This document shows, piece after piece, positions 10,863 through 19,802 of a DNA stretch of 64,000 nucleotides. Source of the DNA: Streptomyces sp. DH5. GTDB taxonomy: Bacteria > Actinomycetota > Actinomycetes > Streptomycetales > Streptomycetaceae. Position 1 is the first letter of the stretch. Each line of letters starts with the position of its first letter. The notes under the pieces are model-generated. The model was not told where the DNA came from. It was given only the letters and a program-made list of their open reading frames with translations, and searched no databases. The position numbers and the translations under genes are program-made. The stretch is from positions 106,561-170,560 of the forward strand of contig NZ_JAHWGP010000013.1 in the NCBI RefSeq assembly GCF_020873915.1. Direction: 5' to 3'.

Positions 10863-10909
10863 ATATCCACAGCTGCCCACTTGTCCACAGTTATCGACCA
10901 AGATCCACA
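10863..10909 (+). promoter_or_regulatory. Three DnaA-box-like 9-mers in phase
   Basis: ATATCCACA (10863-10871), TTGTCCACA (10881-10889) and AGATCCACA (10901-10909) lie on the same strand, 18 and 20 bases apart. TTGTCCACA is the preferred Streptomyces DnaA box. The spacing near two helical turns suggests a bound array. Function is inferred. Confidence 0.45.
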
Positions 10910-11100
10910 AGATTTTCCGTATCGCTGCACCGTGATTCCTGCGCGACCCGCTAGCCGCGAGTTCACACCCGCTTCCGTTTGCCGGGCCGCGCACGGCCGG
11001 TTTCCGTCGGCCGCTCATCGGAAGACCGCTCGCCGGTTCTTCACACGCCTGGGAATCGCACGGCCGGAGGGCCGCGCACACGCAGCGAACGGGAACGAAC

Positions 11101-12207
11101 ATGAACGGATCCATCACGCACGACCCGCCGCCCGCCTCCGGAGGCGGGCGGCAGGGCGCACCGCTGATCGTCACCGAGGACGCCGGACTCCTCGACGACC
11201 TGCTGCGCCTGTGCGCGGCGGCCGGCGCCACACCCGAGGTCCACCACGGGGCTCCGGAGTCGAGGGGCAGCTGGGAGGCGGCGCCGCTCGTCCTGGTCGG
11301 CGACGATGCCGCCCGGCGGCTGCGCGGGGCGGTACGCAGGACCGGAGTGGTGCTGGTCGGACGCGACCAGGACGACCCCGGGGTCTGGCGACGGGCTGTC
11401 GAGATCGGCGCCGACCACGTGCTGATGCTCCCCGACGGGGAGCAGTGGCTGGTCGACCGCATCGCCGACGTGGCCGAAGGTGTCGGCCGGCCCGCCCTGA
11501 CCGTCGGAGTCATCGGCGGCCGCGGCGGTGCCGGAGCGTCCACCCTCGCGTGTGCGCTCGCCGTCACCTCCGCGCGGGAGGGACTGCGCACGCTGCTCGT
11601 GGACGCGGATCCTCTGGGCGGCGGACTCGACGTGGCCCTCGGCGGGGAGACGGCCAAAGGGCTGCGCTGGCCAGCGTTCGCCGCGTCACGAGGGCGGGTC
11701 GGCGGCGGCGCTCTGGAGGAATCACTGCCCGAACTCCACTCGCTGCGTGTGCTCAGCTGGGACCGCGGCGACTGCCTCGCCGTACCACCCCCGGCCGTAC
11801 GCGCGGTGCTCGCCGCGGCCCGGCGCAGGGGCGGCACCGTGGTGGTCGACCTGCCGCGCCGCGTCGACGACGGCGTCGCGGAGGTCCTAGCCCAGCTCGA
11901 TCTCGGACTTCTCGTCGTCCCCGCGGAACTGCGCGCCGTCGCGGCGGCGGGCCGCGTCGCCTCCGCCGTCGGCATGGTCCTGCGCGATCTGAGGGTGGTG
12001 GTGCGTGGGCCCTGCGCGTCGGGCCTGGACAACCGCGAGGTGCCCCGGCTGCTGGGACTCCCCCTCGCGGGAGACCTGCCCGCCGAACCCGCCCTGCAAC
12101 GCCCCTACGACACCGGCCGGCCGCCGGGGGCTTCCGGCAGGGGCCCGCTCGCCCGCTTCTGCAAGGAGTTCTGGGAGCGCGCGCTGGTGGAGGCGAGGAC
12201 GGCATGA
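11101..12207 (+). CDS. tadZ: TadZ/CpaE-like ATPase (septum-site-determining-like protein)
   Basis: A 368-residue MinD/CpaE-type protein heading a Tad pilus-like locus. In such systems TadZ/CpaE localises the secretion machine at the membrane. An N-terminal receiver-like domain (about 20-130) precedes the ATPase domain with the modified Walker A GGRGGAGASTLA (about 140), where the final Lys/Thr pair is changed, so ATP hydrolysis may be weak. TLLVDADPLGGGLD and VVVDLPRR follow. The C-terminus GRGPLARFCKEFWERALVE matches the helicase/secretion-neighbourhood CpaE-like group as I recall it. Its stop overlaps the tadA start (ATGA). Confidence 0.85.
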   Translation: MNGSITHDPPPASGGGRQGAPLIVTEDAGLLDDLLRLCAAAGATPEVHHGAPESRGSWEAAPLVLVGDDAARRLRGAVRRTGVVLVGRDQDDPGVWRRAVEIGADHVLMLPDGEQWLVDRIADVAEGVGRPALTVGVIGGRGGAGASTLACALAVTSAREGLRTLLVDADPLGGGLDVALGGETAKGLRWPAFAASRGRVGGGALEESLPELHSLRVLSWDRGDCLAVPPPAVRAVLAAARRRGGTVVVDLPRRVDDGVAEVLAQLDLGLLVVPAELRAVAAAGRVASAVGMVLRDLRVVVRGPCASGLDNREVPRLLGLPLAGDLPAEPALQRPYDTGRPPGASGRGPLARFCKEFWERALVEARTA

Positions 12208-13424
12208 GGGGGTCGGCGGTGAATGGGGCGGGAATGCCTCCCGGCCTGCTCGACGGGGTACGGCGGCGGCTGGCCGAGAGCGGGGCCGAGCCGACGCCCG
12301 CACGGGTGGCCCAGGCACTGCGGGACCAGGGCCGGGTGCTCGGGGACGCCGAAGTGCTGGGAGCAGCCGAGCAGTTGCGGTCCGAGCTGGTCGGCAGTGG
12401 CCCGCTCGAGCGGCTGCTTGCCGATCCGTCGGTGACCGATGTCCTGGTGTCGGCGCCGGACCGGGTCTGGGTGGACCGGGGCGGCGGGCTGGAGCTCAGC
12501 GAGATCTCCTTCCCCGACGAGACCGCCGTCCGGCGCCTGGCCCAGCGGCTCGCCGCAGTGGCCGGCCGGCGCCTCGACGACGCCCGCCCCTGGGTCGACG
12601 CCCGGCTGCCCGACGGGACACGTCTGCACGCGGTGCTGCCCCCGGTGGCGGTGGCCGGCACCTGTCTCTCGCTGCGTGTCGTACGGCCGCGCGCCTTCAC
12701 GCTCGGCGAGCTGGTGGAGGCCGGGACGGTGCCGCCGGGAGGTGACCGACTGCTGCGGGCACTGCTGGACGCCCGGTTGTCGTTCCTGGTCAGCGGTGGG
12801 ACCGGCAGCGGCAAGACGACCCTGTTGAGCGCACTGCTGGGACTGGCCGGGCCGGACGAACGGATCGTCCTGGCCGAGGACTCGGCGGAGCTGCGCCCGG
12901 ACCATCCGCACGTCGTGCGCCTGGAGACCAGGCCCGCCAACCAGGAGGGCGCCGGCCTGGTCTCCCTGGAGGACCTGGTGCGGCAGGCACTGCGGATGCG
13001 GCCGGACCGGCTGGTCGTCGGTGAGGTCCGCGGCCCGGAGGTGACCCATCTGCTGGCCGCCCTGAACACAGGACACGAAGGCGGCTCGTGCACCGTCCAC
13101 GCCAATGCCGCCGCCGACGTACCGGCCCGGCTGGAGGCGCTCGGCACAGCCGCCGGACTCGACCGGTTCGCCCTGCACAGTCAGCTGGCGGCCGCCGTCT
13201 CGGTGGTGCTGCACCTCGTACGCGACCGGAGCGGCCGGCGGCGGATCGCCGAGGTGCACGTACTGGAGCGGGACCCGTCGGGGCTGGTGCGCACCGTGCC
13301 GGCGCTGCGGTGGGGGCCGGAGGCGTTCTTCCGCGAGCGGGGATGGGAGCGGCTGCGGGAGCTGCTCAGGTCCAGGAGCGGGGACGGGGCGCGGGACGGC
13401 GCGCACGAAGGGGCCGCGGAATGA
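12204..13424 (+). CDS. tadA: TadA/CpaF secretion ATPase
   Basis: A 406-residue hexameric type II/IV secretion ATPase that powers assembly of Flp-type pili. Walker A GGTGSGKTT, the acidic AEDSAEL, Walker B RPDRLVVGEVRG and the His box HEGGSCTVHAN are all intact. The N-terminal helical domain (about 10-100) ends in the family's SDPLERLL-like SGPLERLLADPSVTDVLV. ATG 12204 overlaps the tadZ stop, and its own stop overlaps tadB, implying translational coupling. A much longer frame from 10854 exists only because GC-rich DNA lacks stops. Confidence 0.93.
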   Translation: MRGSAVNGAGMPPGLLDGVRRRLAESGAEPTPARVAQALRDQGRVLGDAEVLGAAEQLRSELVGSGPLERLLADPSVTDVLVSAPDRVWVDRGGGLELSEISFPDETAVRRLAQRLAAVAGRRLDDARPWVDARLPDGTRLHAVLPPVAVAGTCLSLRVVRPRAFTLGELVEAGTVPPGGDRLLRALLDARLSFLVSGGTGSGKTTLLSALLGLAGPDERIVLAEDSAELRPDHPHVVRLETRPANQEGAGLVSLEDLVRQALRMRPDRLVVGEVRGPEVTHLLAALNTGHEGGSCTVHANAAADVPARLEALGTAAGLDRFALHSQLAAAVSVVLHLVRDRSGRRRIAEVHVLERDPSGLVRTVPALRWGPEAFFRERGWERLRELLRSRSGDGARDGAHEGAAE

Positions 13425-14296
13425 ACGGGACGAGCGGGATGTCGACGGGCGCGGCCGTGGCCTGTCTGGGAGTTGCCGCGTTGCTGCTGCGCGGCGGGTG
13501 CGCCGGGACCCGGCGGGCGCGGCTGCTGCTGGCAGGAGCCGGCGAGCTGGACACCGGGCCGGCGGGATGGCCCCGGGTGGCCGGCGAGTGGGCGCGGATC
13601 CGCGGGCGGCTGAGGGCCGAATGGTGGTCACTGGCCGCGGGGACGGTACTGACGTTGCTGGGAGCGTCCGTGCTGCCGGTCCTCGCGGGTGTGGCGGGAG
13701 TACCCCTGCTCCGGCGGGTGCGGCGGGCCGCCGAGGCACGCCGGGCCCGGGACCGGCGTGGGGACGCGGTGATCGCGCTGTGCGGGGCGCTCGCCGGCGA
13801 GGTGCGCGCCGGGAGGCAGCCGGGTGAGGCGCTGCTGTCCGCCGGGCGGGACTCCGGCGGGCTGGGTGACACGCAGGCGGCCGTGCTGGCGGCGGCCCGG
13901 TTCGGCGGGAACGTCCCGGACGCGCTCGCGGCGGCGGCACGGAAGCCGGGTGCCGAAGGACTGCGGGGACTCGCCGCGTGCTGGCGGGTGGCGGTGGACC
14001 AGGGTGCCGGTCTCGCGGACGGGCTCGACCGGCTGGAAGCGGCGCTGCGTGCCGAACGGGACCAGCGGGCCGATCTGCGCGCCCAGCTGGCCGGCGCCCG
14101 TGCCACGGCGGTGATGCTCGCCGGGCTCCCCGCCGTGGGCCTGGCTCTCGGCGCGGCTCTCGGCGCCGACCCACTGCGCATCCTCCTGCACACGCCGTCC
14201 GGCCTGTCCTGTCTGGTCGTCGGCGGGATCCTGGAGGGCCTGGGCCTGTGGTGGGCGCTGCACATCATGCGGGGCGCCGAGGAGATGACGGGATGA
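13421..14296 (+). CDS. tadB: TadB-like inner-membrane secretion protein
   Basis: A 291-residue membrane protein with a T2SSF domain. Two hydrophobic segments lie in the N-terminal third (AVACLGVAALLL, LAAGTVLTLLGASVLPVLAGVAGVPLL) and two near the C-terminus (AVMLAGLPAVGLALGAALG, CLVVGGILEGLGLWWALHI). Between them is the soluble T2SSF helical bundle (about 115-225). With TadC it forms the membrane platform on which the TadA ATPase acts. It overlaps tadA and tadC by four bases each. Confidence 0.87.
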   Translation: MNGTSGMSTGAAVACLGVAALLLRGGCAGTRRARLLLAGAGELDTGPAGWPRVAGEWARIRGRLRAEWWSLAAGTVLTLLGASVLPVLAGVAGVPLLRRVRRAAEARRARDRRGDAVIALCGALAGEVRAGRQPGEALLSAGRDSGGLGDTQAAVLAAARFGGNVPDALAAAARKPGAEGLRGLAACWRVAVDQGAGLADGLDRLEAALRAERDQRADLRAQLAGARATAVMLAGLPAVGLALGAALGADPLRILLHTPSGLSCLVVGGILEGLGLWWALHIMRGAEEMTG

Positions 14297-15087
14297 GCGG
14301 GGACGTTGTCCACAGGCTGGGGGCGCTCGTGGGGATCGTGTCGGCGCTCGCCTGGTCGGCGGGGTGGTGCCTGCGCACACGGTCCGCGAGGGCCGTACGA
14401 CGGCGACTGGCCGGGGTGCTGCCGCCGGAACGGGCGGCGTCGACCACGGCCCCGGGCCTCGCGCGGCTGCGCGTCGCCCGGAGCCGGCTGCCGCTGGTGG
14501 GCGTCGTGGGCGCCGGATGGGGGCTGGTGGGCGGTCCCGCCGGAGTGCTGGTGGGGCTGGCGGCCGCGGTGGGGTTGTGGCGGTGGCAGCTGCGGCGGAA
14601 GACGGCCGCGGTAGATGCCCGAGAGGCCGACACCGCTGAGGCGGCTCGCCAACTGCCCCTGGCAGCGGACCTGCTGTCCGCCTGCATCGCGGCGGGTGCC
14701 GGGCCGGTACTGGCCGCACAGGCCGTCGGAGAGGCCCTGGGCGGTCCGGTCGGGGACGCGCTGGCGCGCGGTGCGGCGGAGGTGCGGCTCGGCGGTGAAC
14801 CGGGCGTGGCATGGCGCCGGCTGGCCGGGCTGAAGGGCGCCGCGCCGCTGGCCCGGCTGCTGGAACGGGCGGATGTGTCCGGGCTCCCCCTGGCCGCCCC
14901 CGTGGTCCGGCTCGCCGCCGAGGCCCGCGCCGAGTGGAGCCGCGCGGCGACGGCACGGGCCCGGAGGGCGGCCGTCATGGTCAGCGCTCCGGTGGGGCTG
15001 TGCTTCCTGCCCGCGTTCATCGCGGTCGGCGTACTCCCCGTGGTGATCGGGCTTGCGGACGGAGTGCTGGGAGGAGGTGGTGTCTGA
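14293..15087 (+). CDS. tadC: TadC-like inner-membrane secretion protein
   Basis: A 264-residue partner of TadB in the pilus platform. It has N-terminal hydrophobic segments, a central T2SSF bundle (RQLPLAADLLSACIAAGAGP ... ALARLLERADVSG, about 110-220) and a C-terminal hydrophobic stretch VGLCFLPAFIAVGVLPVVIGLA. Its start overlaps the tadB stop as ATGA. The division into separate TadB and TadC genes is the usual actinobacterial arrangement. Confidence 0.85.
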   Translation: MSGDVVHRLGALVGIVSALAWSAGWCLRTRSARAVRRRLAGVLPPERAASTTAPGLARLRVARSRLPLVGVVGAGWGLVGGPAGVLVGLAAAVGLWRWQLRRKTAAVDAREADTAEAARQLPLAADLLSACIAAGAGPVLAAQAVGEALGGPVGDALARGAAEVRLGGEPGVAWRRLAGLKGAAPLARLLERADVSGLPLAAPVVRLAAEARAEWSRAATARARRAAVMVSAPVGLCFLPAFIAVGVLPVVIGLADGVLGGGGV

Positions 15088-15165
15088 CGACGGACGACCT
15101 GCGGCGGAACGGCGGAACGAGCAGTGATCACAAGAGCAGTACGACTTCTCCTGACGGGGGTTGAG

Positions 15166-15375
15166 ATGTATCAGGCGGTACGGGCACGACTGCGTGCCCT
15201 GGTGTGCGGGGCGCGCGTGGCACGGAGGGACGCCGGAATGGTGACCTCGGAGTACGCGATGGGCATCGTGGCGGCGGTGGCGTTCGCCGTGGTGCTCTAC
15301 CGGGTCGTCAACAGCGGACCGGTGAGCGCGGCACTGCGGAACATCGTGCAGCAGGCACTCGATGGCCGGATGTGA
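15166..15375 (+). CDS. DUF4244 Flp-pilin-like small protein
   Basis: A 69-residue protein with a basic N-terminus followed by GMVTSEYAMGIVAAVAFAVVLYRVV, a single hydrophobic helix preceded by the conserved Ser-Glu-Tyr. This is the pattern of DUF4244 proteins encoded in actinobacterial tad loci, which resemble Flp pilins. The Gly just before the helix could be a prepilin cleavage site, but no dedicated prepilin peptidase is nearby. Start ATG 15166 is preceded by a GGGGG tract; an in-frame upstream GTG at 15124 is less likely. Confidence 0.8.
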   Translation: MYQAVRARLRALVCGARVARRDAGMVTSEYAMGIVAAVAFAVVLYRVVNSGPVSAALRNIVQQALDGRM

Positions 15376-15739
15376 GCGGCGTGCGGACCGGGGGTTCGTG
15401 ACGGCGGAGGCGGCCATGGTGCTGCCTGTGCTGGTGATGTTCGCGACGGCGCTCGTCTGGGGCCTGATGGTGGTGGCGGCGCAGATCCAGTGCGTGGACG
15501 CCGCCCGCACGGGCGCCCGCGCGGCGGCCCGGCAGGACCCTCCCGAAGAGGTCGTCGACGTGGCCCGCGAGGCGGCATCGCCCGGTGCGCGGGTCACGGT
15601 GAGCCGCGAGGCCGAACAGGTCCGCGTGGTCGTCGTGGCCAGGCCCCCGGTGCTGCGCGGGCTGCCGTTCGAACTGCGGGAGGAAGCTGTGGCGGCGGTG
15701 GAACAGACGGAGGGGGAGACGGTGGGGGCGGGAACATGA
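15362..15739 (+). CDS. tadE: TadE-like pseudopilin
   Basis: A 125-residue protein. A short charged N-terminus leads to FVTAEAAMVLPVLVMFATALVWGLMVV, the TadE signature in which a Glu at +5 precedes the hydrophobic helix. The remainder (DAARTGARAAARQDP...) is typical of these minor pseudopilins, which prime pilus assembly. It starts 14 bases before the end of the pilin-like gene and overlaps the next gene by ATGA. Confidence 0.82.
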   Translation: MAGCERRADRGFVTAEAAMVLPVLVMFATALVWGLMVVAAQIQCVDAARTGARAAARQDPPEEVVDVAREAASPGARVTVSREAEQVRVVVVARPPVLRGLPFELREEAVAAVEQTEGETVGAGT

Positions 15740-16641
15740 GGGCGCGGCCCCGCCGACGACGGCTCGTGAGGGCCGGAGGCACCGTGCGTCGCACCGGGCG
15801 GCGATCCGCACGCCCGGTCCCCCGGGTGGCCGGCGGCGCGTCGGACCGGGGCGACCGGCCGCCCGGTGACGGGGAGCGCGTCGGCCGGAGACGCGCGCAA
15901 TGCCACGACCGGGGGTCCGCGACGGTCTGGAGCATCGGCGCGATCGCCGTGCTGTGCGTCGTGTTCGGCATCGTGCTCGCCCTCGGGCACGCCGTCGTGG
16001 TCCGACACCGGGCGGCCGCGGGCGCGGACCTGGCGGCGCTCGCCGCGGCCGACCACTGGGCCGAGGGGCGCGCGGCCGGATGCGCCCGGGCACAGCGGGT
16101 GGCCCGGGCCCAGGACACCCGGCTCGTGCGGTGCGCGATCACCGGCGAGGTGGCGGACGTGTCGGTGGCCTCCGGGAGCGGGCCGTTCGCGGTGGAGGTC
16201 AGGGCGAGGGCAGGCCCTGCCAGCCCGCCCGGGCCCTCGCCACCGGGCACGGCCGGGGCTCCGGTGCGGGCCTGCCGTCCGGGCCTGCCCGGACCTTCCG
16301 TGCCGCTCCCACATGCAGGTCCGGTCGGGGCGGCGGGGACGGGGGCGGCGACATCGGTTCCGGTCGGGGCGGCGGGGACGTTGGTTCCCGGTGCCGGCCG
16401 GGTGCTGGGGTCGGGGATGTCCTGTCCGGATCCGGTCCGGGGACCGGATCCGTTGTCGGAGACGGATGCGGTCCGGATGCTGGGCGCGGCGTCGGTTTCG
16501 TTTTCGGTACGGGCAACGGAGTCGAGTTCGCCGGCGGAGCCGGTCCAGGCGTCGGCGCCGGTGACGGTGGACGTTCCGAACCCCGTCCGGTTGCCGGCGG
16601 TGATCCCGATTCCCGGCTTCCGGTGCGGTGCCGGCCTATGA
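15736..16641 (+). CDS. TadG/TadE-like protein with long low-complexity C-terminus
   Basis: A 301-residue protein. After a basic N-terminal 60 residues comes DRGSATVWSIGAIAVLCVVFGIVLALGHAVV, the membrane helix of the helicase-neighbourhood TadE-like family, then HRAAAGADLAALAAADHWAEG and a CARAQRVARAQDTRLVRC disulfide-like pair. Family members known to me end soon after the VEVRARAG segment (about 155). Here the frame runs another 145 residues of Pro/Gly/Ala/Val-rich sequence containing a repeated PVGAAGT. The extension may be genuine or the result of a frameshift in repetitive DNA. It is the last gene of the coupled tad operon. Confidence 0.68.
   Translation: MRARPRRRRLVRAGGTVRRTGRRSARPVPRVAGGASDRGDRPPGDGERVGRRRAQCHDRGSATVWSIGAIAVLCVVFGIVLALGHAVVVRHRAAAGADLAALAAADHWAEGRAAGCARAQRVARAQDTRLVRCAITGEVADVSVASGSGPFAVEVRARAGPASPPGPSPPGTAGAPVRACRPGLPGPSVPLPHAGPVGAAGTGAATSVPVGAAGTLVPGAGRVLGSGMSCPDPVRGPDPLSETDAVRMLGAASVSFSVRATESSSPAEPVQASAPVTVDVPNPVRLPAVIPIPGFRCGAGL
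16321..16379 (+). repeat. 20-bp direct repeat inside the TadG-like gene
   Basis: The sequence at 16321-16340 recurs at 16360-16379, a period of 39 bases (13 codons). It encodes the repeated PVGAAGT in the low-complexity tail and is a likely site of slippage. Confidence 0.7.
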
Positions 16642-16758
16642 CCCGGCGAGGCACGCCCGGCACCCCTTGCCTGTGCGGGCGGGGGTGGGGGCCTGGCGCC
16701 GGGCTCCGGCCCGTTGCAGGACACACCCGCCGAGCTCGGGCCCCCACCGCCCCGGCCC

Positions 16759-19272
16759 TCACACCGCCTCCGCCCCCGCGGTCCCGTCCGTGCCGTCCGC
16801 GCCCCCCGCTCGCCCGGGCTTCTCCACCGGTGCGCCCCCCAGCAGCACCGTGAGCAGCCGCACCGCGCCCCGTTTGTGCAGGGGGTCGTTGCCGTTGCCG
16901 CACTTGGGGGACTGGATGCAGGAGGGGCACCCCGCGTCGCACTCGCAGGACGCGATGGCCTGACGGGTGGCGGTGAGCCAGGAACGGGCGGTGTGGAAGG
17001 CCCGTTCCGCGAAGCCCGCGCCGCCCGGGTGGCCGTCGTAGACGAAGACCGTGGGAAGCAGGGTGTCGGGGTGCAGCGGGACCGACACACCGCCGATGTC
17101 CCAGCGGTCGCAGGTCGCGAAGAGGGGAAGCATGCCGATCGACGCGTGCTCGGCGGCGTGCAGGGCACCGCCGAGGATCTCCGGGCCGACCCTGGCCCGG
17201 TCCAGCTGGTCCTCGGTGACCGTCCACCACACCGCACGGGTGCGCAGCGTACGAGGAGGGAGGTCGAGCTTCGTCTCGCCCAGCACCTCGCCGGTGATCT
17301 GGCGCCGGCGCAGGAAGGAGACCACCTGGTTGGTGACCTCGACGGAGCCGAAGCACAGGCGGCCGTCGCCCCAGGGGGTCTCGGTGTCCGTCTCCAGCAC
17401 GGAGATCGACGTCGTGTCCCGGGCCACCGTCGTGTAGGTCGGGCTCGCCCGCTCGACCAGCGCGACCGAGTCCTCCAGGTCGAGGGAGCGCACCAGGTAG
17501 GTGAGGCCTTGGTGCAGGTGGACGGCACCCTCGTGGACGCTCGTGTGGGCGGCGCCCGCGTCGACCGTGCCGAGCAGCCGTCCCGTTCCGGTCTCGACGA
17601 CCTGCACGGGGCGACCGCCTCCGCCGCGGATGTCGGTCAGGTCGGCGGCCCGTTCCCGGCGGGTCCAGTGCCAGGCTCTCGTCCGCCGGCGCAGCAGTTT
17701 CGCGGCCTCCAGCTGCGGGAGGAGATCCCCTGCGGCCGGGCCGAACAGGTCCAGGTCCTCCTCCGTCAGCGGCAGCTCCTCGGCCGCCGCGCACAGGTGC
17801 GGGGCGAGCACGTAGGGATTGTCGGGGTCGAGGACGGTGGACTCCACGGGCCGCGCGAAGAGCGCCTCGGGGTGGTGGACGAGGAAGGTGTCCAGGGGAT
17901 CGTCACGGGCGACCAGGACGGCGAGGGCGCCCTGCCCGGAGCGTCCCGCACGGCCCGCCTGCTGCCACAGGGAAGCCCGGGTGCCCGGGTAGCCGGCGAT
18001 CACCACGGCGTCCAGACCGGAGACGTCCACACCGAGTTCGAGGGCGTTCGTCGCCGCGAGACCGAGGAGTTCGCCGGAGTGCAGGGCGCGTTCGAGGGCA
18101 CGGCGCTCCTCGGGGAGGTAGCCGCCCCGGTACGCCGCGACACGCCCGGCCAGCGAGCGGTCGACCTCCGCCAGGCGTTCCTGGGCGATCACCGAGATCA
18201 ACTCGGCGCCGCGCCGGGAGCGCACGAAGGTCACCGAACGGATCCCCTGCACGGTGAGGTCGGTCAGCAGGTCGGCGGCCTCGGCGGTGGCCGTGCGGCG
18301 GACGGGCGCGCCCTTCTCGCCGTGCAGTTCGGTGAGCGGCGGCTCCCAGAGGGCGAACACCAGTTCACCGCGTGGTGAGGCGTCGTCGGCCACCTCCACC
18401 ACCGGCAGGCCCGTGAGGCGGCCGGCGGCGACCGCGGGCTGGGCGGCGGTCGCGGAGGCCAGCAGGAACACGGGGGAGGCGCCGTAGCGGGCGCACAGCC
18501 GCCGCAGCCGGCGCAGCACCTGCGCGACGTGCGAGCCGAACACCCCCCGGTAGGTGTGGCACTCGTCGATGACGACGTACCTCAGCGACTTCAGGAAGGA
18601 GGACCAGCGGGGATGGGACGGCAGGATGCCCCGGTGCAGCATGTCCGGGTTGGTCAGGACGTAGTTGGCGTACTGGCGGATCCATTCGCGCTCCTCGAAC
18701 GCGGTGTCGCCGTCGTAGACCGCCGCGCGCACCGAATGGCCCAACGGTTGTGAAAGTTCCTTCACGGATCGGCACTGGTCCGCCGCGAGGGCCTTCGTGG
18801 GGGCGAGGTACAGGGCGGTCGCCCCGCGGCCGTTCGGGGCCTCGGCGCCGTCCAGGAGCGTGGACAGCACCGGCGTGAGGTACGCCAGGGACTTGCCGGA
18901 CGCGGTGCCGGTGGCGACCACGACCGACTCACCGTCCAGGGCGTGTTCGGCGGCACGTGCCTGGTGGGCCCAGGGGTGCTCGATGCCCGCGGCCCGTACG
19001 GCGGCGACGATCTCCGCGCGGATCCGGTCCGGCCAGACGGCATGGCGACCCGCCCGCGGGGGCAAGTGCTCCGTATGAGTGATGCGCGCAGCCCTGCTCG
19101 GCCCGGACGCGAGCCGGCTCAGGACGGCGTCCGGCGCGGTCCTGGACGGCGTGTCCGTCGGGGGTCGATCGGATCGGTGATTCTTGGCCATCGGCACCGA
19201 GTGTGTCACTGGCGTGACGGACAATGGGGCCAAGGCGTCGTGCACGCCTGCCGGTAAGTGATTGAATGCCAT
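16759..19272 (-). CDS. DEAH/DEAD-box helicase (Lhr/YprA-like, DUF1998)
   Basis: An 837-residue superfamily-2 helicase. Motif I is ATGTASGKS, motif Ia LAPTKALAADQ, motif II DECH (VVIDECHTYRGVFG), motif III LLASATAAQP, and motif VI QQAGRAGRSGQ. The C-terminal domain has the four-cysteine pattern CECDAGCPSCIQSPKCG typical of the DUF1998 zinc region. The family acts on DNA or RNA; members beside tad loci are known as helicase/secretion-neighbourhood proteins, with no proven link to pili. I chose ATG 19272 (MAFNHLPAGVHDAL) from recalled homologues; no good ribosome binding site is visible, and an ATG about 26 codons later (MAKNHRSDRP) is an alternative. It faces bldG divergently. Confidence 0.88.
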   Translation of the reverse strand: MAFNHLPAGVHDALAPLSVTPVTHSVPMAKNHRSDRPPTDTPSRTAPDAVLSRLASGPSRAARITHTEHLPPRAGRHAVWPDRIRAEIVAAVRAAGIEHPWAHQARAAEHALDGESVVVATGTASGKSLAYLTPVLSTLLDGAEAPNGRGATALYLAPTKALAADQCRSVKELSQPLGHSVRAAVYDGDTAFEEREWIRQYANYVLTNPDMLHRGILPSHPRWSSFLKSLRYVVIDECHTYRGVFGSHVAQVLRRLRRLCARYGASPVFLLASATAAQPAVAAGRLTGLPVVEVADDASPRGELVFALWEPPLTELHGEKGAPVRRTATAEAADLLTDLTVQGIRSVTFVRSRRGAELISVIAQERLAEVDRSLAGRVAAYRGGYLPEERRALERALHSGELLGLAATNALELGVDVSGLDAVVIAGYPGTRASLWQQAGRAGRSGQGALAVLVARDDPLDTFLVHHPEALFARPVESTVLDPDNPYVLAPHLCAAAEELPLTEEDLDLFGPAAGDLLPQLEAAKLLRRRTRAWHWTRRERAADLTDIRGGGGRPVQVVETGTGRLLGTVDAGAAHTSVHEGAVHLHQGLTYLVRSLDLEDSVALVERASPTYTTVARDTTSISVLETDTETPWGDGRLCFGSVEVTNQVVSFLRRRQITGEVLGETKLDLPPRTLRTRAVWWTVTEDQLDRARVGPEILGGALHAAEHASIGMLPLFATCDRWDIGGVSVPLHPDTLLPTVFVYDGHPGGAGFAERAFHTARSWLTATRQAIASCECDAGCPSCIQSPKCGNGNDPLHKRGAVRLLTVLLGGAPVEKPGRAGGADGTDGTAGAEAV

Positions 19273-19351
19273 CGCGGCTGGCGAACCGTCCCGGGGGCTG
19301 AGCCGAGATGCCCCAAGGGCGACCGCTCGATAGCTAGGTGCTGGAGGATCC

Positions 19352-19693
19352 GTGGACCTGTCCCTGTCGACCGAGACCATGGGCGATCGCACGATCGTCA
19401 GGGTCGGTGGCGAAATCGACGTATATACCGCGCCCAAGCTGCGCGAGCAGCTGGTCGAGCTGGTGAACGACGGCAGTTTCCACCTTGTCGTCGACATGGA
19501 AGGTGTGGACTTCCTCGACTCCACCGGACTCGGCGTGCTGGTCGGCGGCCTGAAGCGGGTGCGAGCCCACGAGGGCTCGCTGCGCCTGGTCTGCAACCAG
19601 GAGCGCATTCTCAAGATTTTCCGCATTACCGGCCTCACCAAGGTGTTCCCGATCCACACCTCGGTCGAGGAAGCGGTGGCGGCGACCGACTGA
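19352..19693 (+). CDS. bldG: Anti-anti-sigma factor BldG
   Basis: A 113-residue STAS-domain protein of the SpoIIAA/RsbV type. BldG is needed for aerial growth and antibiotic production in Streptomyces. The phosphorylation motif [12 protein letters not shown] puts the target serine at position 57. The GTG start at 19352 is preceded by GGAGG at the proper distance. The next gene encodes an RsbW-like kinase, its presumed antagonist. When dephosphorylated, BldG binds anti-sigma factors and so frees sigma factors; this is family knowledge, not visible in the sequence. Confidence 0.97.
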   Translation: MDLSLSTETMGDRTIVRVGGEIDVYTAPKLREQLVELVNDGSFHLVVDMEGVDFLDSTGLGVLVGGLKRVRAHEGSLRLVCNQERILKIFRITGLTKVFPIHTSVEEAVAATD

Positions 19694-19802
19694 TCACCTC
19701 CGCTCCCGGGCCCGTGCCCGGGCGGGAGGAGAACCATGAGGAGGGCCGGGCGTTCGATGGCCCGGCCTCTCCACAGCACGCCCGTAGTCGCGAGGGGGAT
19801 GC

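Larger units (their letters stand above)
10521..11100. other. Long divergent region before the tad locus
   Basis: 580 bases between the HAD phosphatase and tadZ. It contains two adjacent hairpins with C-rich loops (10,625-10,693) and three evenly spaced DnaA-box-like 9-mers (10,863-10,909). GAACGGGAACGAAC, a weak ribosome binding site, precedes the ATG at 11101. No protein gene is supported here. Confidence 0.55.

Noticed and set aside
10854-12203. N-terminal extension of the tadA frame
   Set aside because: The frame is open only by composition, overlaps tadZ completely, and tadA has a coupled ATG at 12204.
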